DNA of 64,000 nt from UBA1952 sp965246855 (GTDB taxonomy: Bacteria > Bacteroidota > Bacteroidia > Chitinophagales > Chitinophagaceae): positions 310,001-374,000 of the forward strand of contig CBDFFP010000002.1 of assembly GCA_965246855.1 (NCBI GenBank). The letters run 5' to 3'. The notes below the pieces were generated by a model. It ran no database searches. It worked only from the letters and a program-made list of their open reading frames with translations, and was not told the DNA's origin. A program made the position numbers and the translations under genes. Below are positions 1 to 7,755 of the stretch, piece after piece (position 1 is the stretch's first letter; the number at the start of each line of letters is the position of its first letter).

Positions 1-177
1 CGCTTTTTCCTTTACGCGGTCGGTAAAGTCTTTAGCGATTTTATAGTTCACGTCGGCATCCACCAGCGCGCGGCGGATTTCCTTTATCGTCGTGGCGACG
101 TTGATATCCGAAATACGGCCTTCGCCTTTGAGGGTTTTAAGCGCCGAGTCTAAGCGTTCGCTGAGGTTATCAAACAT
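1..177 (-). CDS. ffh: Signal recognition particle protein Ffh, N-terminal fragment
   Basis: Reading leftward from the ATG at 175-177, the 59 codons in the window translate to a typical Ffh N domain: it starts MFDNLSERLDSALKTLKGEG and continues with the IREIRRALVDADVNYK-like segment (here KEIRRALVDADVNYKIAK). Ffh is the SRP54 GTPase that binds 4.5S RNA and targets membrane and secreted proteins co-translationally to FtsY. The GTPase and M domains lie beyond the window edge. The identification rests on the strongly conserved N-terminal helix bundle only. Confidence 0.9.
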   Translation of the reverse strand, partial: MFDNLSERLDSALKTLKGEGRISDINVATTIKEIRRALVDADVNYKIAKDFTDRVKEKA

Positions 178-290
178 GGGGACAGAAATCTTTTAAGGGA
201 AGTGCGGCAAAGGTTTTGCCATGGGGCGGCAAAGGTAGGAAAGTGTGTGCCTCGCGCGCGTCTGAACGCAGCGGAGACGCGTGTGAAACA

Positions 291-340
291 AAGAAGGCAG
301 TCTGCGACTGCCCTTGTTGCCAGTCGCAGACTGCCTTCTT
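291..340. repeat. Perfect 20-bp inverted repeat, 10-nt loop
   Basis: Arms 291-310 and 321-340 are exact reverse complements around a 10-nt loop. No T-tract follows either arm, so this is not a classical terminator. A second, shorter hairpin (CGCGTCT/AGACGCG) lies just before it at about 259-279. The region 178-407 holds no gene. The pair looks like a dispersed palindromic element. Confidence 0.8.
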
Positions 341-407
341 AATCAGACACGAGAGTGCTTCGCCAAATCTCACGCTCGAAGTGGCACTAGTCTTTGTTAT
401 AAAAACA

Positions 408-1083
408 CTAAGTGCCAATTGCGCCGCCTGCGTACTGTAAAACAAGTCTGTCATTAGCAATAATGTAGGTGCAGCTGTCGTTGTACTGCGATTTTAAAGG
501 AGCCGGTATTGGGGTGGCAAAAACGAGGAAAAAGTACATTCCTAACTCGCTTCTTTGAAAACCAATTTTCGTTGGTTCCCCACTTTCAATCTGAATGCAA
601 TGCGCATTATCAAGTCGCCTTTTTACATTTCCCAAAATTTCTTGCGTCTAAACCAAGAGTACGCAGAATGCTATCCATTCTGGGCTTGTGAATATCAATA
701 TCCCAATCCAGAAATTGGTGTGCGTTTTGCAGGGCTATAGCAGTTGTATCCGTTTCCGTATGCCAAGATGCATTCTTCGCCAAGTCCCATTTTGAAGGTT
801 CTGGCGTCAAATCCTCTATTCCTAGTCTGAACAAAGTATTGTCGTTTTCAAACTCAATCTCCACAAACCTGTCTTTTGGAACAACACTGTTGAAGTATCT
901 TTTCAACTCGTAAATCTCTACTCTTTTCTTCTCAAAATTTTCCTTGAGTTCTGTTACAGAATAATCTTGACCCGACAATTCAAACTCGCCAAAAGCCACA
1001 AAACCTAGAATCCAAAAGCCGAGATAAGCCAATACGCCGACTCCTGACACAACAAATAACCACTTAAAGAAAGTCCTCAACAT
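408..1083 (-). pseudogene. Membrane-anchored hypothetical protein, frameshifted
   Basis: Two overlapping frames appear to be one gene. The 5' part (1083 down to 610, 157 codons) encodes an N-terminal membrane segment (about residues 8-30) followed by a soluble, charged domain. The second frame (635 down to 408) continues with a compact segment ending in NDRLVLQYAGGAIGT, which reads like the natural C-terminus of such a protein. The frames join if one A is removed from the A5 run (T5 on the + strand, 620-624), turning ...FGKCKKAT-stop into ...FGKCKRRLDNAHC. Function is unknown. Base composition is more AT-rich than the neighbours, which may indicate transfer. It could be a pseudogene or a sequencing indel. 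Confidence 0.65.
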
Positions 1084-1107
1084 AATCTGTCGTAGGTTTC
1101 TACGGCG

Positions 1108-2196
1108 CTAATAATTCTCTCCCTTCCAGAACATCCTATAAACGCCCGGTATCGTCGCGTATTTCAGCACGTCGTAGTTCAGCACCCATTCGTCGGAGCC
1201 GGCGGTCACGTCGTAGGTCTCACCGTCGTAAAACATGCGCAACGTGTTGGTGCGGTTCACGTAGGCGAGCGAGTTGTACTGAATGCTTATTTTTTCCGGG
1301 TAGTAGGTATCCAGCGTGTAGATTTCGCCCTTGTAAAAAACCTTCAGATAGCCGCCCGCGTCTTTGTAGGCCACGATGTTGTCGCCCACCTGGTATTCGG
1401 GTTGAAAAAAGCCAATCGTGCGGACGCTGTCGTTGTAGAAAATCTTGAAGTAGCCGTCGCTCGTCACAAAGGCAATCACGTTGTCGCCCACGGTGTAGGA
1501 CTGCGGCGTGTAATTGTCCAGCGTAAACGTGTTGCCGGAATGGAAGGCGCGCAGGCGGCGGTTGGCATCCAAGTAGCCCACATTGTTGCGGCCCACGGCG
1601 AAAGACTGCACGAGGTAGTCTTCCTGTTTATAAATCTGGCCGCCATAGAAGATGCGGAACTGATTGGCAAAGTTCACGTAGGCAGCCATGTTGTCGCTCA
1701 CCTGCGCGTTCGTGATGGCATCCTGCGCCAGAAAATTTTCCGCCGGATACACCTTGCCATCGTAGTAAATCTTGTACTCCTGGCGAATGCCGTCCTGAAA
1801 AAGAATCACGCTGTCGCCGATGAAATAGCGGTCCGTGAGCGTGGTCAGGTTTTTAATGGTGCCCCGGTCAAAAACGTTCAGCGATTTGGTGTTGAGATAC
1901 GCAATAAGATTATCCGTAACGAAGTAATTCTGCGTAAAACCGTCGTTGATTTTACGGACACCGCCGCCGTAATAAATCTTGAAGGAGCGGGTATTATCCA
2001 GAAAAGGAATCGCGATGCGGCCCACTTTATAATCCACCGGCGGCAGGTAATCGGCGTTGCGGATGATACCTCTGTCCCACACTTGAAACTGCCCTTGCAT
2101 CGTAACGAAGCCGGTGAGCGGCTGCGCAATTACGACCTTTGCGCCACCGAGCAGTAAACAGAAAAACAACAGCGAAAAGCGTGAGCGAAGGCGCAT
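1108..2196 (-). CDS. Secreted protein of ~35-residue repeats
   Basis: 362 residues from the ATG at 2196. This start is chosen because a signal peptide (MRLRSRFSLLFFCLLLGGAK, cleavage near VIAQ) begins there; an in-frame start exists 18 codons upstream but adds only a non-signal leader. The mature protein consists of about nine to ten repeats of roughly 35 residues with the pattern VGDN-x2-AY-x6-FKIFY-x-G-x2-Y, resembling beta-propeller blades. No lipobox and no T9SS sorting domain are seen. I do not recognise a named family; an exported beta-propeller-like protein is an inference from the repeats. It lies downstream of infC, separated by a strong terminator. Confidence 0.8.
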   Translation of the reverse strand: MRLRSRFSLLFFCLLLGGAKVVIAQPLTGFVTMQGQFQVWDRGIIRNADYLPPVDYKVGRIAIPFLDNTRSFKIYYGGGVRKINDGFTQNYFVTDNLIAYLNTKSLNVFDRGTIKNLTTLTDRYFIGDSVILFQDGIRQEYKIYYDGKVYPAENFLAQDAITNAQVSDNMAAYVNFANQFRIFYGGQIYKQEDYLVQSFAVGRNNVGYLDANRRLRAFHSGNTFTLDNYTPQSYTVGDNVIAFVTSDGYFKIFYNDSVRTIGFFQPEYQVGDNIVAYKDAGGYLKVFYKGEIYTLDTYYPEKISIQYNSLAYVNRTNTLRMFYDGETYDVTAGSDEWVLNYDVLKYATIPGVYRMFWKGENY

Positions 2197-2420
2197 CAGG
2201 AAAGGGAAAAAGGTATGGAAATGTACAACACAGACGTTTTGAAAACGCACCGGTTTGTTTTGGCCTCCGGCTCCGAAATAAAAAAAGCCAGCCTTAGAAA
2301 AGGCCAGCCCCTATAAACCCTATCACTATGAAAACGGAGGCGAAGATAGAAGCCGGTTTGCAATTTTCATAGCCCGGCGCGGAAATCAAGGAAACTTTCC
2401 GGGATTTTTTTCTAAAAAAG

Positions 2421-2455
2421 AAAAAACCGACGCCCAAAAAAGGCATCGGTTTTTT
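2421..2455 (-). terminator. Intrinsic terminator downstream of infC
   Basis: A 14-bp stem (2421-2434 with 2442-2455, one mismatch) with A-runs on one side and T-runs on the other lies 18 bp after the infC stop. As both flanks are A/T runs it can act in both directions. The stretch 2197-2420 carries no gene. Confidence 0.85.
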
Positions 2456-2473
2456 CTTCAAAAAGGTATTGTG

Positions 2474-3031
2474 CTACTGCTTTTTTTTCTTCGGAACGAA
2501 GATCGCAATCATCCGGCGGCCTTCCATTTTGGGCATGCTTTCCAGCGTTCCGACTTCGGCAAGGCGCTCCGCAAATTTGAGGAGCATCAATTCGCCGCGT
2601 TCCTGAAACATGATGGAGCGGCCCCGGAACTGCACATAGCATTTCACCTTGTCGCCCTCGCTCAGAAACTTGTCGGCGTGCTTGCTTTTAAAGTCAAAGT
2701 CGTGGTCGTCGGTGTTCGGCGTGAAGCGGATTTCCTTCAGCTCGCTTTGCTTGCTTTTGGCTTTCTGCTCCTTGTCCTTCTTCTTCTTTTCGTACAGAAA
2801 CTTGTTATAGTCAATGATGCGGCACACGGGCGGCACGGCGGCGGGGGAAATTTCCACCAGATCCACTTCCTTTGCGCGGGCCATTTCAATGGCTTTGGAA
2901 ACGGGATAGACGCCCGCTTCAATGTCTTCGCCTACCACGCGCACTTCCGGCGCGTCAATCTCCTCGTTCAGTCGGTGTTCACGTACTTTTTGCCGGGGGC
3001 GGGGCTGGGGTTTTCCTCTGCGTTTCTGCAT
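2474..3031 (-). CDS. infC: Translation initiation factor IF-3
   Basis: 185 residues with the two IF-3 domains: an N-terminal half with REHRLNEEIDAPEVRVVGED and LVEISPAAVPPVCRIIDYNK, a lysine-rich linker, and a C-terminal half with KEIRFTPNTDDHDFDFKSK and MEGRRMIAIFVPKKKKQ. It binds the 30S subunit and monitors initiator tRNA selection and subunit dissociation. thrS lies upstream on the same strand, as in many bacteria, but the usual rpmI-rplT pair does not follow: a terminator and an unrelated secreted protein do. A TAnnTTTG element upstream suggests infC has its own promoter. Confidence 0.97.
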   Translation of the reverse strand: MQKRRGKPQPRPRQKVREHRLNEEIDAPEVRVVGEDIEAGVYPVSKAIEMARAKEVDLVEISPAAVPPVCRIIDYNKFLYEKKKKDKEQKAKSKQSELKEIRFTPNTDDHDFDFKSKHADKFLSEGDKVKCYVQFRGRSIMFQERGELMLLKFAERLAEVGTLESMPKMEGRRMIAIFVPKKKKQ

Positions 3032-3053
3032 TAATAGTTTTAAAAAATCGGGG

Positions 3054-3061
3054 CAAAAATA
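3054..3061 (-). promoter_or_regulatory. Bacteroidota -7 promoter element of infC
   Basis: TATTTTTG on the minus strand matches the Bacteroidota -7 consensus TAnnTTTG and ends 22 nt before the infC ATG. No convincing -33 TTG is visible. Confidence 0.5.
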
Positions 3062-3237
3062 GCGTACAAAGATTACGCCTCGTTTTTTGGGAAAGAAATA
3101 TTTTGAGAGAAAAAATCAGGGAATCGCACGCCCGGCGCTACCGTACCGGGTACTGACCTCCTGCACCAAGCCAGTTCTGGCATAGCATTACAGTGGTGCT
3201 GTGCATTCGGTTATCCTCGTCGGGCTTGTTTTTAAGC

Positions 3238-3392
3238 CCTGTAGGGTCGATGGTTTGATAGGGATTCAGGTGAAAACAAAGAAGATAAAGTCCCGTAGGG
3301 ACGCAGGTTTAGCCAGACCGAACCTGCGTCCCTACAGGACTTTATTCCCTTATTCTAAACTCAATAGCTACCAAACCAGCGCCCCTACAAGG
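3238..3392. repeat. Nested palindromic element (MITE-like)
   Basis: The outer arms, about 3238-3262 and 3368-3392, are imperfect inverted repeats built around CCCTGTAGGG-type ends. Inside lies a second hairpin, 3285-3309 with 3321-3345, 25 bp with one mismatch, containing GTAGGGACGCAGG. This fills most of the 406-bp infC-thrS gap, which otherwise holds only the infC promoter element. No ORF in it looks real. Confidence 0.75.
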
Positions 3393-3437
3393 CTGCGATT
3401 AAGAGCCGGTGGTTTAGGCTTTTGGCCCGGTTTACTT

Positions 3438-5384
3438 TTACTCTTTCTCTCCCCGCATTTGCGCCTGCACCCGCGCCTGCACTTCCGCCGCAAAATCCGC
3501 AACTTTTTTCACGCCTTCGTCCGCGCCGCCGTGCCGACGGACGCTCACCGTTCCGCTTTCCATTTCTTTCTCGCCCACCACCAGCATGTACGGCGTTTTG
3601 CCCAGTTCTGCTTCGCGGATTTTCTTGCCAATTTTCTCGTTTCGGTCATCGGTGAAGGAGCGCACGTCTGATGCGCGCAAGGTCGCCGCTACTTCGCGGG
3701 CGTAGTCCTCGTACTTCTCTGAGACCGAAAGAATAGCCACCTGGTCGGGAACGAGCCAGAGGGGCAAACGTCCGCCGCAGTGTTCCAACAGCACGGCAAT
3801 AAACCGCTCCAGCGACCCGAAAGGCGCGCGGTGAATCATCACCGGCGTGGCGCGTCCGTTTTCGGCAGTTACATACTCCAATTCAAAACGCTTCGGCAGG
3901 TTGTAGTCCACCTGAATGGTTCCGAGTTGCCAGCTTCTGCCCAGCGCGTCCTTCACCATAAAGTCCAGCTTGGGGCCGTAAAACGCCGCTTCGCCGTATT
4001 CGGTTACGGTCTTCAAACCTTTCTCCATTGCGGCTTCAATAATAGCCTGCTCGGAGATTTCCCAGTCTTCGTCGGAGCCGATGTATTTGCTCCGGTCTTC
4101 GGGGTCGCGCAGGGAAATCTGGGCCGTGAACTCGCCGAAATCCAACGCATCCAGCACAAACACCACGAGGTCAATCACCTTCTTAAACTCCTCCTTCACC
4201 TGTTCGGGCCGGCAGAAAAGATGGGCATCATCCTGGGTAAATCCGCGCACGCGCGTCAGGCCGTGAAGCTCCCCGCGCTGCTCATAGCGATACACCGTTC
4301 CAAACTCCGCAAGGCGCAACGGCAGGTCTTTGTAAGAGCGCGGCGCACTCTTGTAAATCTCGCAGTGGTGCGGGCAATTCATCGGTTTAAGGAGAAATTC
4401 CTCGCCTTCGTGCGGCGTGGTAATGGGCCGGAAAGAGTCTTTGCCGTACTTCTCCCAGTGGCCGCTTGTTTCGTAAAGCTGCTTGGAGCCAATGTGGGGC
4501 GTAACCACGGGCAGGTAGCCCATTTCCATTTGCTTTTCCCCCAGAAAGCGTTGCAGCCGCTCGCGCAGCATCGCGCCTTTGGGCAGCCACAGCGGCAGGC
4601 CGGAACCAACTTTTTCAGAGAAGGTAAAAAGCTCCAGTTCTGCGCCCAGCTTGCGGTGGTCGCGCTTCTTGGCTTCTTCCAACAGGCGCAGGTGCTCGTC
4701 CAGTTCCTGCTGTTTGGGGAACGTAACACCGTAGATGCGGGTGAGCATTTTGTTTTTCTCATCACCGCGCCAGTATGCGCCCGCAATGCTCGTCAGTTTC
4801 ACGGCTTTGATGAAACCCGTGTTCGGGATGTGCGGCCCGCGACAGAGGTCAGTGAAGTCGCCCTGCGTGTAAAAAGTGATGCTGCCGTCTTCCAGATTTT
4901 CCAACAGTTCCACCTTGTACGGGTCGCCTTTTTCCTGGAAATACGCGATTGCTTCCGCCTTCGGAACGGCCTTGCGGGAATAGGGATTTGCGGCTTTGGA
5001 AAGCTCTTTCATTTTCGCTTCCACACGCGCCAGATCGGCTTCCGTAATCTTCTCGCCGCCGAGGTCTATGTCGTAGTAAAAGCCAGCTTCAATGGGCGGG
5101 CCAATGGCAAATTTGGTGTCGGGATAAATGCTTTGCAGTGCCTCGGCCATGAGGTGGGCGGAAGAGTGCCAGAACGTGCTTTTGCCGCCAGTATCGTCCC
5201 AGGTCAGGAGCTTCAGGCGCGCGTCGTTCTCAATCGGGCGGAAGGCGTCCCACACTTCGCCGTCCACCTCGGCGGCCAGCACTTTGCGGGCCAGTCCTTC
5301 GGAAATGGATTTGGCAACGTCAAGGGCGGAAACACCGGCTTCGTATTCGCGCACAGCGCCGTCGGGCAAGGTAATTTTGATCAT
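3438..5384 (-). CDS. thrS: Threonyl-tRNA synthetase
   Basis: 648 residues from the ATG at 5384, where the protein begins with the TGS domain (MIKITLPDGAVREYEAGVSA); the open frame runs 31 codons further upstream but without family character. Domain order: TGS (1-62), second additional (editing) domain with HSSAHLMAEAL, class II catalytic core with the zinc-ligand segment MNCPHHCEIY and motif 2 RYEQRGELHGLTRVRGFTQD, and a C-terminal anticodon-binding domain. It charges tRNA-Thr in the cytoplasm and hydrolyses Ser-tRNA-Thr. Length is typical. A TAGCTTTG promoter element precedes it. Confidence 0.98.
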   Translation of the reverse strand: MIKITLPDGAVREYEAGVSALDVAKSISEGLARKVLAAEVDGEVWDAFRPIENDARLKLLTWDDTGGKSTFWHSSAHLMAEALQSIYPDTKFAIGPPIEAGFYYDIDLGGEKITEADLARVEAKMKELSKAANPYSRKAVPKAEAIAYFQEKGDPYKVELLENLEDGSITFYTQGDFTDLCRGPHIPNTGFIKAVKLTSIAGAYWRGDEKNKMLTRIYGVTFPKQQELDEHLRLLEEAKKRDHRKLGAELELFTFSEKVGSGLPLWLPKGAMLRERLQRFLGEKQMEMGYLPVVTPHIGSKQLYETSGHWEKYGKDSFRPITTPHEGEEFLLKPMNCPHHCEIYKSAPRSYKDLPLRLAEFGTVYRYEQRGELHGLTRVRGFTQDDAHLFCRPEQVKEEFKKVIDLVVFVLDALDFGEFTAQISLRDPEDRSKYIGSDEDWEISEQAIIEAAMEKGLKTVTEYGEAAFYGPKLDFMVKDALGRSWQLGTIQVDYNLPKRFELEYVTAENGRATPVMIHRAPFGSLERFIAVLLEHCGGRLPLWLVPDQVAILSVSEKYEDYAREVAATLRASDVRSFTDDRNEKIGKKIREAELGKTPYMLVVGEKEMESGTVSVRRHGGADEGVKKVADFAAEVQARVQAQMRGEKE

Positions 5385-5402
5385 AAAAAGAGGAAAGGAG
5401 CG

Positions 5403-5410
5403 CAAAGCTA
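5403..5410 (-). promoter_or_regulatory. -7 promoter element of thrS
   Basis: TAGCTTTG on the minus strand fits TAnnTTTG and ends 18 nt before the chosen thrS start, supporting that start over the longer frame. Confidence 0.55.
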
Positions 5411-5523
5411 CGGGGTGCTTTTTGCCGGTTTTTGAGGAAAGGAAATGGGGAGAAAAGAAAAATCCGCCTGCTGCCAAAAGGCGTGCAGACGGACGAAAGA
5501 AGTACAGAAGTCTTTGGCCCGCC

Positions 5524-6042
5524 CTACTGCCGGGTGTAGGTGTTTTCGTAGGTTACCGGTACCAGCTTCGCGTTGCCCCGCACCACGTCGGGATTGGAGC
5601 TGTCTATGTCCATTTCCGTGGTCTCGTAGCGCACAGTAAACGTCCCGCTCGCGTCGCCAATCAGTTGGCCGCTCATTGGGTTGGCACCGAAGAAGAACTG
5701 CTTCGCGCCGTTCACTTCCAGCAGGCTATCGTTTTGGCGTGTTTGCCAGGAAATCGGGTTGGTTTGCGGTTCCATCACCGTGCAGGAAACCGCGCCGTAG
5801 AACACGTTTCCCCCAAAGCCTTCCTGCAACGTCAGCAGGTCGTCTTTGTAGCAGGCCTTTAGTTGCGGGAGAAAATTCGCTGCCGAGTCGCGCTGCGTAA
5901 AGAAGTAGAACGCGGTTCTTTTGCAGGCCGAAATCTTCCACTTGCCGCGCAGCTTGGCCGCCGTGTTAGACACAGGGGTTTCTTTGGTACAAGCTGCAAA
6001 AGTGAGCGCGCACAGCGCAGCCAGAATGATAGACGTTTTCAT
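5524..6042 (-). CDS. Lipoprotein, lipocalin-like
   Basis: 172 residues from the ATG at 6042. The N-terminus MKTSIILAALCALTFAACTK is a lipoprotein signal with lipobox TFAAC, so the protein should be lipidated at Cys18. The remainder (LRGKWKISACKRT..., ending in a beta-rich stretch) resembles the small lipocalin-like exported proteins common in Bacteroidota, but no precise family is claimed. A longer frame extends upstream into a dispersed repeat (NHKGRPYG-type translation) and is rejected as start. TACTTTTG lies 12 nt before the ATG. Confidence 0.8.
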   Translation of the reverse strand: MKTSIILAALCALTFAACTKETPVSNTAAKLRGKWKISACKRTAFYFFTQRDSAANFLPQLKACYKDDLLTLQEGFGGNVFYGAVSCTVMEPQTNPISWQTRQNDSLLEVNGAKQFFFGANPMSGQLIGDASGTFTVRYETTEMDIDSSNPDVVRGNAKLVPVTYENTYTRQ

Positions 6043-6054
6043 GTAGAAAGGAGA

Positions 6055-6062
6055 CAAAAGTA
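6055..6062 (-). promoter_or_regulatory. -7 promoter element of the lipoprotein gene
   Basis: TACTTTTG (minus strand) fits TAnnTTTG, 12 nt upstream of the ATG at 6042. It confirms that the repeat-derived upstream extension is not translated as part of this gene. Confidence 0.5.
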
Positions 6063-6110
6063 GCAAGACAAAAGGCAAAAGAGAAGCGCCGGAAGTATTT
6101 AGACAATTTC

Positions 6111-6187
6111 CGTAGGGGCGCCCCTTGTGGTTGCCCTCGCAACACACCCGGTATTTTCTGTGGGCGACCACAAGGGTGCGCTCCTAC
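6111..6187. repeat. Dispersed palindromic repeat (GTAGGGGCG... family)
   Basis: The arms, 6112-6136 and 6162-6187, are an imperfect inverted repeat around GTAGGRGCGC and CCTTGTGGTYGCCC. When translated, one strand gives the NHKGRPYG string that I have seen as spurious protein ends in many unrelated genomes. The right arm overlaps the stop codon of the LolA-like gene, so the element was inserted at, or has taken over, the end of that gene. Confidence 0.8.
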
Positions 6188-6918
6188 CGGCTCTTTTTCT
6201 CGTTAAAAAATGCGTCGTCAATGCCGGTGTTCACCTCGTAGCTGCGGTACTGAATGCGGATGGTTCCTTTCTTGCGTTTGGTGTTATCGGCAGCTTTTTC
6301 CGGGGCTTTTTGCGGCACGGCCTCGCCGCCTTCATAGTCCATCGTCATGCCCTTGGGCATCTTGTAATCCTTCACTTCCATTTGCAGCAAAATCTCGTCG
6401 GGCAGCGCATAGGCCACGTAATTCCCGAAGGTCAGATTCATTAGGAAAGTACCATTGTCGCGCGTGGTGGTTTCGGAGCGCAGGATGAGCATCCGGGCCT
6501 CGTCCACCCACAACTTCGTCAGCACAATATCACCCGCGTCGGCGTTGGGAATTACCTTTAAAATGCGCACCGGCTTGCCGTCAATTGCGTCGGTTCCGGC
6601 GTCTATCACCGTTGTGGTGCCTGCAGGCAGCAGCCCAGCGAGGCTCATGTTTACGGTGCGTTGCGGCAGGATGCTCAGGCCACCTTCGCGCACGAGTTTC
6701 AGCTTGTCGGGGCTTTTGAAATACAGCTTGCCGCGCAGTTGCGGAATGCGCATAAAGCTCACGCGGATGTTCATCAAAACGTCAGCCTTGTAGTCCTTCA
6801 CCGAAAATACACGGCTGCGCAACGCTTGGTACAGATCAGCGGGCGGCAAGGCGTTTCCGGCATGAACAGCCAGCGAAAAAAGGCAGAAACACAGCGCCGC
6901 AAGAAGGCTTTTCTTCAT
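6184..6918 (-). CDS. LolA-like outer-membrane lipoprotein carrier family protein
   Basis: 244 residues with a cleavable signal peptide (MKKSLLAALCFCLFSLAVHA). The body has the LolA/LolB-type beta-barrel pattern: LRGKLYFKSPDKLKLVREGG, then LWVDEARMLILRSETTTRDN and LTFGNYVAYALPDEI. Such proteins carry lipids or lipoproteins across the periplasm. It starts immediately after the ABC permease stop and is co-transcribed with the ATPase-permease pair, suggesting a role with that transporter. A Lys-rich insertion near residues 205-220 is unusual. The substrate is not known. Confidence 0.75.
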   Translation of the reverse strand: MKKSLLAALCFCLFSLAVHAGNALPPADLYQALRSRVFSVKDYKADVLMNIRVSFMRIPQLRGKLYFKSPDKLKLVREGGLSILPQRTVNMSLAGLLPAGTTTVIDAGTDAIDGKPVRILKVIPNADAGDIVLTKLWVDEARMLILRSETTTRDNGTFLMNLTFGNYVAYALPDEILLQMEVKDYKMPKGMTMDYEGGEAVPQKAPEKAADNTKRKKGTIRIQYRSYEVNTGIDDAFFNEKKSR

Positions 6919-7755
6919 CTAGGATTGAATGTCTTTTTTGTGGAAAAAATAAGCGGCTGCCGCGAGGAACAGCCCCGTGTAGCCCAGGAGTACCCCACCC
7001 GATTTCCAGATGGCGTCATAGGGAACAGGATTGGAGAAAAATCCTTTCCACGCAATGGTGTGCGTAGTAAAAAGCCACGGCTTGATAACCTCAAAAAACG
7101 GCAGCCCAAGCGTACTGATAACCGTAAGGAAAAGTACAATGCCCATCGTGGCCACAATAGGGCCGATGCTGTTGTCAGCGAACACGCTCAGGAGTAAAGA
7201 GAGCGCCGCAATGCAAGCCATCGCCAGCGCCGCGTAGCCGAAAGCCGCCGCGTAGCGCCACAGCAAATCGTCCTGAAGCAGGAAAACCACTTCCTCGCTG
7301 CGCAGGTTTATCATGTCGCCTTTCCCGAAAAGCAGCACCGAAAGACCCAGCCCTACAATCGCCAGCCACACGAGCAAACAGAGCGTGTAGATGACCGAGG
7401 CCACGTATTTGGTCAGCAAAAGCCGCGTGCGCGAAACGGGTTTTGTGAGCAGCAGTCGCAGCGTTCCGCCCGCCGCTTCGCCGGAGATTTGGTCGGCGGC
7501 AATAATGGCTACAAGTTGCGGCACATTCATCAGCAGCGTTTGCAGGATGATGTAGGTAACAAGGTAGCCGTTGAGGATTTTTCCGGCAAAGGAAAACTGC
7601 CCTTCCAAACCCTGCAACGCGAAGTTTACAAAGGTTTGTCCGTCCACCAGCAACGCCAGTTGGATGATGCCCGCCATCGCCGCCACAATGCCGAAGGCGA
7701 TGTAGGTACGGGGCCGCCGGAAAATTTTGTGAAGCTCGGTGCGCAGCAGAATCAT
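6919..7755 (-). CDS. ABC-2 type transporter permease
   Basis: 278 residues from the ATG at 7755, which overlaps the ATPase stop codon by 4 bp (ATGA). It has six or so hydrophobic segments, starting after a short N-terminal amphipathic stretch (MILLRTELHKIFRRPRTYIA), with the cytoplasmic motif ISGEAAGGTLRLLLTKPVSR typical of ABC-2 membrane proteins of the NatB/YhaP type. It would form the membrane part of an exporter with the ATPase encoded upstream. Substrate unknown. Confidence 0.88.
   Translation of the reverse strand: MILLRTELHKIFRRPRTYIAFGIVAAMAGIIQLALLVDGQTFVNFALQGLEGQFSFAGKILNGYLVTYIILQTLLMNVPQLVAIIAADQISGEAAGGTLRLLLTKPVSRTRLLLTKYVASVIYTLCLLVWLAIVGLGLSVLLFGKGDMINLRSEEVVFLLQDDLLWRYAAAFGYAALAMACIAALSLLLSVFADNSIGPIVATMGIVLFLTVISTLGLPFFEVIKPWLFTTHTIAWKGFFSNPVPYDAIWKSGGVLLGYTGLFLAAAAYFFHKKDIQS

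Noticed and set aside
3120..3240. Possible tRNA or small RNA in the infC-thrS gap
   Set aside because: No cloverleaf, T-loop GTTCRA or CCA-type 3' end could be recognised. The same holds for the other gaps: no tRNA or rRNA found.
3780..5435. 551-codon plus-strand ORF opposite thrS
   Set aside because: Antisense shadow of a highly conserved gene; composition is rich in His, Gln and Val as expected for the complement.
6043..6171. N-terminal extension of the lipoprotein frame (NHKGRPYG segment)
   Set aside because: Derived from the dispersed palindrome; a promoter element lies between it and the lipoprotein signal.
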